Position numbers and translations under genes: made by a program. Shown in pieces: positions 43,201 to 53,999 of a stretch of 64,000 nt of DNA. The stretch spans positions 3,410,001 through 3,474,000 of the forward strand of contig NC_070558.1 in the NCBI RefSeq assembly GCF_026914185.1, given 5' to 3'. Source of the DNA: Puccinia triticina (taxonomy: Eukaryota > Basidiomycota > Pucciniomycetes > Pucciniales > Pucciniaceae). Every line of letters begins with the position of its first letter. The stretch's first letter is position 1. A model generated the notes under the pieces. That model was not told where the DNA came from and ran no database searches. It was given only the letters and a program-made list of their open reading frames with translations.

Positions 43201-43824
43201 AGCTGGAATACAGCTCCAGGACCGGAGCTTGAACCGGATGCTCCGCTGGCCCAGGAGGTTCCCTCGTGTGAGTACAATGTTCCTTGCTTGCCAAAGACCT
43301 CGGCAAGCAGGTCAAACTATGTATCGGCACCAGTTTGGACCGGTAGGTCCAACAAGTCCTTGGAGCGGCCTGTCCGAGCAGTTCTTGGACATGGCCATCA
43401 CCAATTGGCCCATCTGCTTGGACAGGCAAGTCCAACCCCTTGTTGGACCGCCATATCCCAGAACGAGGTTGGCTAGAGGAGTCGTCAGACATGCCGGTCC
43501 GAGAATTGGTGGTATACATGTACCCATTTGCAACCTCCGCCGACCCAGTACAGAAATTTGAATGGGGAGTAGTAGCCTGGCAACCACACAGGTGTACTGC
43601 CATTTCAAAAGTTCAATTCCTCAGGTGTTGGATTTCTGAAATCTCAAACACCCCTCCCGGGTGCGTTTGAAGAGTTTTGAGATTATTTTGAAATGAAAAG
43701 AAGTCAAAACAAAGTTGGTTTTGATTTCAAAACGATTTCAAAATAATCTCAAAATAGCGTTTATAATTGGCGCCTGAGTGTATTGGAAATATTTTGAAAA
43801 CCATTCAAATTGGTTTTCAAACTA
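40290..43824. other. Repeat-rich stretch, possible decayed DNA transposon
   Basis: Two arrays of CCAAATTGGTT palindromes (40294-40600 and about 42510-42920) flank AT-rich sequence with two GC-richer islands (40860-41070 and 41960-42330). The islands have protein-like frames but no recognised domain. The arrays could be the subterminal repeats of one decayed element. Around 42985-43790, TTTGAG/ATTTTGAAA motifs form a loose inverted pair, possibly a separate small element. A GC-rich piece at 43100-43670 has open frames on both strands without family resemblance. No gene can be supported. Confidence 0.4.
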
Positions 43825-44844
43825 CAGTTGCGAGGGGCATATTACTGTACAGATTAAACCCTCAGGGGTCCCCGGTTCGGAATTTTGGGATCTGGGAGGG
43901 AAAAAAAAAACAGGAGATTCAGCCTAATTTGGCAGGATCTGACACTGATCTTCTGAGTGAACAACCTCTGGGATGGTCTTGAGTCTTGAAGAGAAGCAGT
44001 TGGCAACGGCCGCGTGTGGAGCAAAATTGTGTGAAGGGTGCTGAGAGGTGAAGAGGGCACTCGGACTCTGTAGCTATGGGCTGATGAGTGCTCGGACAGG
44101 CTCGGACCCCATGGCTATGGGTTTATGAGATCCATAGTCATGGAGTTACAGGCTATAAACCCATAATTATGGGCTTATGGCATGTACTGAGTGTTGGGTT
44201 TGGAATGTAGGGGCCAAAAAAAAAAAAAAAAAGAAAAAAAAACTGGCTGGTCAGATCAAACCTTAGCCGGGATAGAACTAGAATCTACAGCCTCCAAAAG
44301 GCCCAAAACTATCATTTACATATTGTGTTTTGTAGAATGCTTGGACGGATGGTCCTGTTGCTGTGCACAAATCATGGCGTTGCGTAATTCCATTTTTTTT
44401 GTTTTTGCCTCGCATTGTGAAATAAAGATCATCATGATCATTTTCACTTTGGTACAGGCGGGCTCCGTATGGCAGAATGATGGAGATTAAACTGGGGCTG
44501 TGCCAGATAACCCCATAACTATAGCACTCAACTTCACTCTTGAAGTCCAACCATTAAGCAAAACACAATACATGTTATGTTAAGCCCATATGCATGGGCC
44601 TAATTCGGCCCGCGTCTCAGATCTGATTTTGCGGGCAAGGCTGTACAGTACATAATGGAGGACTTCCCGTCACTTTTGAACAGATCTGGAATTTCAGATT
44701 TCGCAGGGAAATCTGGAATCTGGAACTCTGGATCACTTCGGGGATCTTCGGGGACCCAGATTTCCCTGCGAAATTTGACATCTGGTGGCTCAGATCTGAC
44801 TTTCCAGATCAACAGGAAGTCCTCCAGTATGCCCCTCGCAACTG
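43825..44844. mobile_element. TA-flanked element with CAGTTGCGAGGGGCATA ends
   Basis: 1,020 bp with terminal inverted repeats CAGTTGCGAGGGGCATA, flanked by TA on both sides, consistent with a Tc1/mariner-type non-autonomous element. A second internal palindrome around 44655-44835 (GGAGGACTTCC, AGATCTGGAA, TTCGCAGGGAAATCTGG) overlaps the right end, so it may be composite. It contains an A-rich run at 44217-44241. No transposase. Confidence 0.7.
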
Positions 44845-45285
44845 TAATATTTTTTTGCACTTGTGCAGTGTTTTGGAGATCATACCATGGCCAAATTAGA
44901 TTTGCATCTTGGAGAACAGAAGATCATCTGCAGCCCCAATGGTGACCAAAAGCAGTTCAACATTCTACATAATAATTGGCTGGTGGGAGGGAAATGGGGC
45001 TTGATTCCCATCATTTTCTCAGTTTGCCCGAATTGTGATGCAATATCTGTGGCCTCCCCCTCAGGATTGATGATTTGCCTCACGATGGTTGATGGATCAG
45101 TACGGCAGACTCCTGGATAGTCAAGGTTATGATGGTGTTATGTAGCTGGGGTCCAGACTCCTGCAGAAGCATCGTTTGGTCCTGGGGGTGCTTTTCCCTC
45201 GACTGATACACACTCTTTTTTGGGTTTTGGGGCTGAGCAGCTCTTGCTTGCTTGTGTCCCTGCTTTCGACCAGCCACCCTCCGCC
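44845..45285. other. Upstream region of the PSD gene
   Basis: Putative promoter and 5' UTR of the decarboxylase gene. An open frame on the plus strand around 45220 joins the gene in frame, but the internal ATG at 45286 fits the family better. No regulatory motif can be named with confidence. Confidence 0.4.
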
Positions 45286-48200
45286 ATGTCCTCCAGCACA
45301 CCCGCCCCCGCCAGGCTCATCTCCCCCCTCAAGGGCGCCCTCAGCCGGGTCAAGAACATCCCCAGCGCACTCAAGCCATCCAGCCTCTCCCCCGCCCGGC
45401 CCCGGCCCAAGTCCAAGTCGCCCAGCCGGAGCCCCTCGGCCTCGGGCGAGCTGTCGAATGCCGTCGGGATGTGCTCGCTCGAAGTCAACAGGGCCGCCGG
45501 GCTGCCCTACTGGAAGGCCGTCACCCGCCTCAGCTTCGACATGGACCCCTTCGTGATCATCAGCTTCGGGAAAAAGGTGCGCACACAACACACACACTCA
45601 CCATCCGAAAGCTAAACAGAAAAACCCCTGCTCGATATAGATCTTCCGGACCCGGGTCATCAGACACTCCATGGATCCCGTCTGGGACGAGAAGCTCTTC
45701 TTCCATGTCCAGAAGAGCGAGATGCCCTTCACGATCCTCTTCAGCATGTACGACTGGGACAAGATGTCCTCAAACGACTACATCGGCGAAAGCCAGCTGC
45801 TCCTCGAGCACCTCATCAACGACACCCAGCAGAACATGCTCCTCGACCCCGAAACTGGCCTCTACCAGCTAGACCCATCCGGCAAACTGATCGGCGACCA
45901 CATGACGTCCTACGAACTCCCCGTCGTCCACACACCCTCTCCCACCACCACCACCACCACCACCCCTTCAGCCGAGCCCGCCGGCGAAGCCACCTACAAC
46001 GGCAAGCTGTCCATCAAGGCCAAATTCATCCCCTACTCGGCCATGCGCCAGGTCTTCTGGAGGAAGTATCTCGACGAGTTCGATACCGACGACTCGGCCA
46101 CCATCTCGACCACCGAGCTCACCTCGATGCTCGACTCCCTCGGCTCAACCCTCACCCGGGAGACCATCTCAGGCTTCTTCTCTCGCTATGGGAAATCATC
46201 AACAAACGACCAGCACACCCTATCCTTCGAACAGGTCATCGGCTGCCTAGAATCAGAACTAGTCAAGCCTGCCCACCAACGAAACCAGATCGATGCCGAA
46301 GACGAGCAGATCGGCGTCGGCCTGAATGCAGTCCGTCCCCCAGCCGAAAGGCCTCCGCAACCCGACGGGGGACCCGACCAATCACAATCTCCAGCCGCCC
46401 CCGATCCCTCCACTCCGGCCTCGCCCCTCGTCTCCATCAGCTTCATCGGCCACAACCCCATCGACGTCACCACCAGCCTCGACCACCAGCCCGATTCACT
46501 CTCCAACTCGCCATGCAGCACCAACCTGGATGAGATCAGCGGCGACGAGCCCTCGAGCCCAACCCACACCCGAGCACGCTCCCACCTACGATCCGAGAAG
46601 GTCGTCAACATCTCCTGCTGTCCGATCTGTCACCAGGAACAGCCCCACTCCCAGGCGGAGATCGACATGGTCACCCACATGGCCGTCTGTGCATCCCAGG
46701 ACTGGACCTCCCTCCAAAACATCCTCTCCCCCGGAAACTTCGTCACCTCCTCCCAAGCCAACCGCAAGTGGTTCACCAAAGTGATCGGCAAGGTCCAGAA
46801 CGGCAAGTACTCCCTGGGCGCCAATTCGGCTAACATCATCGTCCAGGACCGAAGGACGGGGAAGCTGATCGAAGAGAAGATGCAGGCCTACGTCCGCCTG
46901 GGGATCCGCTTGATGTACAAATCCGGAGGCGGCGGCGGCGGCGGCGGCTCGGGGAGCGCGAAGGAGAACCGGATGGAGCACCAGAAGATCAAGAAACTCC
47001 TGAAATCATTGACGATCAAGCAGGGCATCAAGTTCGACTCGGCCGACTCGATCAAAGAGATCCAGCCGTTCATCAACTTCCATGAGCTGGACCTGAACGA
47101 GGTCAAGCTACCGCTGAGCCAGTTCAAGAACTTCAACGAGTTTTTCTACAGAGAGCTCAAGCCCAACGCGCGCCCGATCGAGAGTGCCGAGGACGGGTCG
47201 GTGCTGACCTCGGTGGCCGACTGCCGCCTGATGGTCTTCAAGGACCTCAACCAGTCGAAGCAGATCTGGATCAAGGGTCGGCGGTTCAGCCTGCAGAAGC
47301 TTCTGGGACCCTTGGGCCTCCGGAACATCGTCCCCGGCGACACTCCTCCTCCTCCTCCGACGACGACGATGGGCGTCGATCAGCCGTCGATGGGCGACGA
47401 GAAACAGGGCCTGGGAGGGCCCGGAGCCGCAGCAGCCGCCGAGGAGGCCGAGCACGACGCGTCCAACGAGACCAGCTTGGCCAGCATCGCCAGCTCCGCC
47501 GCCGACGACCCCGCCGCCGCCGACCTGGCCCTCAGATGGGCCCTCGCTATCTTCCGCTTGGCCCCGCAAGACTACCACCGCTTCCACTCGCCTATCGACG
47601 GCAAGATCGTCGACGTCGAGTACATCGACGGCCAATACTACACGTATGTCCTTCCCCCCCCCCCCCCCCCCTCTCTACTGTGCCTCACAAACTCACATAG
47701 AACGCGGGGTTTCTGTGGCGGGCTGGAAGGGTCAATCCGATGGTATGTCCGCTGTCGGTCCACACTCGCTAGAGACTCGTATGCTGAGATGCTTGTGCCA
47801 GGCGATCCGGTCGACCATCGATGTCTATGGCGAAAACGTGCGGGTGGTGGTGTGCATCGAGACGGAGAAGTTCGCGAAAGTGTACTGCGTGTTCGTCGGG
47901 GCCATGTACGCATCTCTCTCTCCCTCCCTTTTCTTCTCCGTTTCGCGGTGCTTGGCTTGATTCGTGTGGACGTAGGATGGTGGGCAGTATCAATATGAGC
48001 ATCAAGCTTGGCGACCGGGTCCGGAAGGGCGACGATATCGGGTACTTCGCCTTCGGTAAGCGCCCGCAGTCTCCTCCCCCCGCTCCTCCCCAATCGCTGA
48101 TTCTTTGTGTGTGTGTGTGTGGGACTCTGCAGGCGGGTCGACGATCCTGGTGGTCGTGGAAAGCGACAGGATCGAGTGGGACGCCGACCTGCAGACGAAC

Positions 48201-48338
48201 TCCAGTCAGCCCCCTCCTCCCGCTATCTTCTCCTTGACGTCGCGTCTGAGCTGACATGCCCGTGTACTGTGGACAGGCCATTCGATCGAGACGTTGGTCC
48301 GGGTGGGCACACGCGTGGGCGCCCGCAAACCTGCCTGA
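45286..48338 (+). CDS. PSD2: Phosphatidylserine decarboxylase type II (C2, EF-hand), seven exons
   Basis: Converts phosphatidylserine to phosphatidylethanolamine in the Golgi/endosome system. Exons 45286-45576, 45641-47643, 47730-47742, 47802-47905, 47976-48055, 48133-48204 and 48277-48338 give 874 residues. A Ser/Pro/Arg-rich N-terminus; a C2 domain (about 62-200, split by intron 1); an EF-hand-like loop DTDDSATISTTE (245-256); a Cys/His finger (Cys424, Cys427, His443, Cys447); a Gly-rich linker; then the decarboxylase core with FHSPIDG (His746), the VNPM segment on a 13-nt microexon, and GGST (Gly831 to Thr834), the self-cleavage site giving the pyruvoyl group. It ends VGARKPA. A long acidic/alanine-rich loop (about 665-725) is unusual. 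No breaks were seen, so it is probably functional. High GC3 contrasts with its AT-rich surroundings. Confidence 0.95.
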
Positions 48339-48345
48339 ATCATCT

Positions 48346-48376
<31 letters not shown>

Positions 48377-49850
48377 GCCCGGCTCTTCCGCACCCTCGCC
48401 AGATCTATGTACATCTCTTGTACCACTCACTTATCTACTCGTTATCTCCGCATCTTCTTTCCCCTTTGAATCCTCACATTACGCACACCTGTAGTCGCTC
48501 TGAACTTCCCTGTCCTTTTACTTATCTCTCCCCAGTATTAACTCTATATTTATGACCCGCGCACCATGTTATATTATTATGAGTATCAAGAATGCCCAAG
48601 CAATGTTGTATTATCCTTATCAATAGACAGTTCCACAACAGCTATTTAATCAGTTTTATATATATATTCATTTGGATAACCAAGCAGTACATCTCTCCAC
48701 CTATGTTCCTGTTTTTTTTTTTTTCTCCTTCCGTTGCCTTGGTTGAGGCATGTGCAAGTTCAGAGTGCCATTGTTGACCTCTTAGTTCGGCCGCGTTTGC
48801 AGCATTATCACTCTAAATGGTTGATGAAGAGCGGCCGGGTGTCCCATGGGTTGAATGGAGCCTCAAGGTCACTTGCACCTCAGAAAGGCCCTGGTGACTT
48901 GGACACATGCAGCAATTGGAGTTCTAAGTGAACCTACTCTGAGGCGTATTCATGATCTACTTGAGGGAATGGGCCATAGCCTGTTCCTAGGAGTGTGTCA
49001 AACTGTCATATCTATTTTGGACTTCCTGAGGTTGACCACCACAATGCTAGATTCAATCAAGCCCCCAAAATGTACCAGAGAGGCACTCCAAAGGTGTACG
49101 TAGATCATGCTGCCCTCCTGGCCGCAAGCCACAAGCCAAGCTTCCCCCATCATTGGGAACTGGACAAGCACAACCCAGGCCTCAAGGCAACCAAGTGTTT
49201 ACCAAAAGCACTCCAGAAGTGAGTGTATGGAGTCCGTACTCCGATGATTGTTGGAGTGCAGACTGGAGTCCTCCAAGCCGATTGGAGTGCAGAACCGGGG
49301 CCTCGAGAGTCTTTGGGGTGCGCCCCAAAGAGCTGCAGTGGCCAGCAGATGTAAGGAGTGTCCGTGAGTCTCACTCCGCAAGATAGGAGTGCGTACCCCC
49401 AGCACTCCATTCCTGATCTTTCTCCTCCCCAACAGGGGAGCGCACTACTGGGACCGCCAGCCAGAGCTGGAGAGCCTACACTTGAACCCCATATCTGTGC
49501 CTCTGACTGGCCGGATGGCCGGTGATTGGGCAAGGTATACTACACAGCCCATGGGATGTCTGGCCATCCAGCGGGCTATGTGCATGCACACTCCCCTCAA
49601 TCCTGGCTGCCAACTCCTCTCCATGACTGGCACAGACCAGCATTGAGTGGATTAACATCTCCTCTCAATGATCGGCCTGTGCCGGTGTGCTATTCTATTT
49701 GTGTAACAATGCCAAAAGCAGATTGATTGAAGAGGTATTGTGACAGCATAGACACAGCTATCATTCATTATAAGAGGAGGAAGTAAGATATTATGCAAGC
49801 AGTGTATGTGTACATACATGGAAGGGACGGGGTGTTATAGATGGAATGGA
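48339..49850. other. Downstream of PSD; no gene recognised
   Basis: It begins with the PSD 3' flank, including a run of 28 C residues (48349-48376), then AT-rich sequence to about 48740. From 49060 to 49440 short ACTCCAA/TTGGAGT motifs recur in both orientations, in the style of subterminal repeats, but no terminal repeat pair was found. 49440-49850 holds nothing recognisable. Confidence 0.45.
48349..48376. repeat. 28-nt poly-C run in the PSD 3' flank
   Basis: An uninterrupted run of 28 C directly after the stop codon region, 10 nt past the TGA. A second run of 18 C (47654-47671) lies in intron 2 of the same gene. Such runs are slippage-prone, and their exact length in an assembly is unreliable. 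Confidence 0.85.
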
Positions 49851-49852
49851 GG

Positions 49853-50152
49853 AGACCATTGAGTGGCAACATACACACCCCAGGTTGCTTGACGGCTGGT
49901 CATTGAGTGGGCTGTGTAGGAAACTCAATGGCCGGTATGGGACTCCATCTGTCCTAGGTGGAGGCAGTCAGGAGAGGGGAAGAAAGGTCATTGAGTGGGG
50001 TCTCCTCCACTTGATGACCATTGAGTGGCAATATACACACCCCAGGTTTCTTGATGGCTGGTCATTGAGTGGGCTGTGTAGGCCACTCAATGGCTGTTAT
50101 GGAACTCCACCTGTCCTAGGTGGAGGCAGTCAGGAGAGGAGAAGAAAAGGTG
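49853..50152. repeat. Tandem direct duplication, about 170-bp period
   Basis: Two copies (about 49853-50000 and 50024-50152) share CCATTGAGTGGCAA, ACACACCCCAGGTT, GGCTGGTCATTGAGTGGGC, CCTAGGTGGAGGCAGTCAGG and AGAAAGG. The GGTCATTGAG core is also the building block of the palindromic element at 4829-6119. Possibly part of a related element or its remnant. Confidence 0.65.
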
Positions 50153-50537
50153 CTGTTTAGGCTGCCCTCTGTATTGGTCCGGATGATGTCCATGTTATGA
50201 GCTGCACGCGCGCCGTACGCTAGGTCACGCCTGGGACATGTTGTATTTAGTACATGTCACAGCTCTCCATCCTAAGGGAGAGCGGAGGAGAGATCCCCAA
50301 ACTCTCCTCATCTAGCAATCTACATAGTTTGCCAAGACAAGACAGGATTAGGTCTTTCTTCTCTATAGTTTCGACCATAACATATTGCTAGATCATCTCA
50401 AGAGAACAAGGACCAATCAGAACTGAAAACCAGACACCAAACAGAACAAGTTGATCCGTCGGATCCGAATAGAACAAACTGAACCCAAGAACTGAACAGA
50501 CACGAACTGAAGAAACCAGCCCGAACCTGTAACTGAG

Positions 50538-53500
50538 ATGGATGCCGCCGCCGTCGCCGCATTACAACAAAAACTGGCCAATCTGATGGCCGTCGTCAAC
50601 AAAGAATGTGGCCTCCGTTGACAAGCCGAAGCCGCTAGACAAGAGGCCGGGAATGCACGTCAAGCGGCCGAGAATGCATGGCAACAAGCCAAGAACGCTC
50701 AACCACCACAGGACGCCCAGGTCCCAGCCAACAACCAACTGGTCGTGGTAGCCCAACAACCTATCCGGGCCCCGAAGATCGGAGTACCGGACAAGTACGA
50801 CGGCTCACGAGGCGTCAATGCCGAAGTTTACGCAAGCCAAGTAAGCCTCTACATCCTTGCAAACGTTGCAGCGTTCCCGGACGACAGATCACAAATCATA
50901 TTTGCCCTTTTGTATTTGACGGGACAAGCGAGCAGTTGGGCCCAGCCTTGGATGCACAAGATCTGCGAAAACCGAGCCGCCACCTACAGCGAGTTCACGG
51001 ACGCGTTTGAGGCTATGTTTTACGACACGGAGAAACAAACGAAAGCCAAACGGTCATTACGACTTCTGAAGCAGACAAAATTGGTCAGCCAGTACACCCA
51101 TCAATTCCTACTATACACTCACAACACGGGATGGGAGCCCCGGACCCTCGTTGGCCTGTACACTCAGGGCCTGAAGAAGGAAGTCCGCATAGCCCTGGTA
51201 CTATCTCGCACCCAGTTTGACACCCTGGCAGCGGTTTCCAACATGGCTCTTAAAATCAACAACAAATTGAATGGGCTTGAGTCCGGCACCATCCCCTCAG
51301 CCTCAACAGCGGATCCAGATGCAATGGACATATCAGCGATGCGTGGACAGCTGTCTGAATCAGAGAGGAGTCGGATGATGAGGGAGGGGCTGTGTTTTTG
51401 TTGCGGCAAACAGGGTCACCAACCACGAGAGTGCCCTGACAAGGGCAAGGGGAAGGGAGCCGTCCGCGTGGCCGAGATGGAGGAGCAGAGCGAGGAGGTT
51501 CGAGAATGGGAGCACAACGGAGGGGTCAAAAAAAGACGGAGCTTGGGAATGATGGGTATGCCCCTCCCGAGCTCACACAAGGAGCTATTAGTTAGTGTTG
51601 GCGCTAGTGATTTGGTTAACAGTAATACAACAATTGATCCCCGACTGTTCATTTCATTTAACCTCGCGCCACACACCCTCCTTGAGCATACCACGACCAA
51701 TGTTTCCCATCCAACCAGATTCCTGGTGGATTCAGGGGCCACACACAATGTGCTGAGCCTCGCGTTCGTAGCAAGAGCAGGCCTGCTGGCCCTGGCGTCC
51801 TCGTGCAACAGGACAATAGCAGGGTTCGACGGATTGACTAAGAGGTCCTCATATGAGCTGGACCTTAGACTTGACCACTCGACCGAGCCGGCTAAATTCA
51901 TTGTTACGCAACTGAAGGACTCGTATGATGGCATATTAGGAATGCCCTGGATCAAATTATTTGGACACCGCATTGACTGGAGGACGTGTTCACTTTGATT
52001 GGACAAAGGCTACATTGCGACCACAGAGGCAGTTTTGTCTTATCCGACAAAAGCCTTGTCAGACGGGAGAGAGCCCGTGAGGCAAGCAAGGATAATTGAC
52101 GAGGGAGTGTGTGCTTCGCGCACGTTAGCACTCCCGCAATGTAAGCTTGATTTCATTCCTTTACCTGCAGTTATAGAATCAACTGGCAAGCAGGATCCTC
52201 TCCTAGAAAACACTACCCACAGGACACCGACGAACCACACCGCCACGGCCGGCAACCTGGACCAGGCTGAGGATTTAGCAGCCGCAGAATTGGCTTTGTC
52301 TTATCCGACAAAAGCCTCGTTAGACGGGGAGGAGCCCGTGAGGCAAGCAAGGATAATTGACGAGGGGGTGCACACTTTTAGTGGGATAACGCCCCCGCGA
52401 TGTGAGTCCCCACCCCACCAACCCCTTAAACTCAATGAAGCAGCTGGCAAGCTTTTGTGTCCATTAGAACTTGAAACACTGGCGGCCATCAGTACGACCA
52501 AGGCATCATGGTCAACTTCAGCTTGGATTGCAGCAAAGGCAAAGCAAGCAAACCCGGTAAGGAGAGCGGAGGAAATCGTCCCACAACGCTATCACCGGTA
52601 TCTGCACCTATTCCGAAAGATAGGGGCCCAGAAACTACCACCAAGACGGCAATATGACTTCTGAGTGGAACTGCTACCTGGTGCGATCCCTCAAGCCAGC
52701 AGGATTATCCCGCTATTGCCCGCGGAGAACGACGCAATGGACACATTAATCCGCGAGGGCCTTGAACACGGGACCATCAGGCGGACTACACCCCCTTGGG
52801 CGGCTCCGGTGCTATTTACAGGGAAAAAGGACGGCAACCTGAGGCCCTGCTTTGACTACCGGAAGCTCAACGCGGTCACCGTTAAAAATAAGTACCCACT
52901 ACCCTTGACTATGGATCTGGTGGACAGTCTACTGAATGCAGACAAATTCACCAAACTGGACTTACGGAACGCGTACGGGAATTTACGCGTGGCGGAGGGC
53001 GATGAAGACAAACTCGCGTTTGTGTGCAAGGCAGGCCAATTTGCGCCGCTAAGAATGCCGTTTGGCCCAACCGGGGCGCCAGGATTCTTTCAGTTTTTCA
53101 TCCAAGACATCCTACTCAGGCGCATCGGAAAGGACATAGCGGCTTACCTGGACAACATCATGATCTACACACAGAAGGGGTCTAATCATGAAGATGCGGT
53201 TAGTAGTGTGCTGGAAACATTGAGCAAGCACCACCTATGGCTTAAACCTGAGGAGTACGAGTTTGGACAGGATGAGGTTGAATATTTGGGCCTTTTGATC
53301 TCATGCAACCGGTTGCGGATGGACCCGACGAAAGTCACGGCCGTGACTGAGTGGCGGGCACCCACCAACCTCACAGAACTTCAACGATTCATTGGTTTTG
53401 CCAACTTTTACCAACAATTTATCAATCATTTCTCTGGCACCACGAGACCACTACACAATTTGACAAAGGGGGATCAAGCTTTCCAATGGGACTCACGGTG

Positions 53501-53999
53501 TCAGTCGGCGTTTGAGCGACTGAAGACAGCGTTTACTACAGCGCCGGTATTGAAAATTGCGGATCCCTACCTGCCTTTCATACTGGAGTGTGATTGCTCA
53601 GACTTTGCCCTGGGCGCAGTACTTTCACAGGTTTGCACCAAAGGCGACGAACTACACCCGGTGGCGTTTCTATCCTGATCTTTGATTCAGGCCAAGCGGA
53701 ACTATGAAATTTTTGACAAAGAATTACTGGAAATTGTGGCGCCCTTCAAAGAATGGAGACACTCCACACAGACTGCAGGCAATAGTGTATACTGACCACC
53801 GTAATCTCGAGAGTTTCATGACAACAAAGAAACTCACGAGGCGGCAAGCACAGTGGGCCGAAACATTAGGGTGTTTCGACTTTGAGATTGTTTTTAGACC
53901 CGGTAAACAGGCCACTAAACCGGATGCGTTATCCAGACGCCCTGACCTAGCCCCGACAAAAGAGGACAAGCTATCATCCGGTGTGGAACTACTCAAAGG
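50538..53999 (+). pseudogene. Ty3-C Gag-protease-RT, four TGA stops
   Basis: The frame opens at the ATG at 50538 and is continuous except for TGA at 50619-50621, 51996-51998, 52662-52664 and 53676-53678, plus a frameshift near 53770. Gag (KIGVPDKYDGSRGVNAEVY; ALLYLTGQASSWAQPW) is followed by a CCHC knuckle (CFCCGKQGHQPREC), a protease (VDSGATHNVLS), a linker with an internal duplication (52030-52405), an RT (RPCFDYRKLN; KLDLRNAYGNLRV; MPFGPTGAPGFFQ) and the RNase H start (YTDHRNLE). The RT box reads YLDN (AAC at 53154-53156) instead of YLDD. Gag and knuckle layout is of the common fungal Ty3 type. Confidence 0.88.
52030..52405 (+). repeat. Internal duplication in the Ty3-C protease-RT linker
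   Basis: Two copies about 255 bp apart (about 52030-52150 and 52285-52405) encode LSYPTKA..DG.EPVRQAR and IIDEGV twice. The nucleotide match is close over TTGTCTTATCCGACAAAAGC and GAGGCAAGCAAGGATAATTG. A recent tandem duplication of a linker module. Confidence 0.75.

Noticed and set aside
9825..53678. TGA recoded as an amino acid
   Set aside because: TGA also ends real frames here (copia pol 26310-26312, PSD 48336-48338), and a site with a clear comparison has Arg, so mutation is the simpler explanation.
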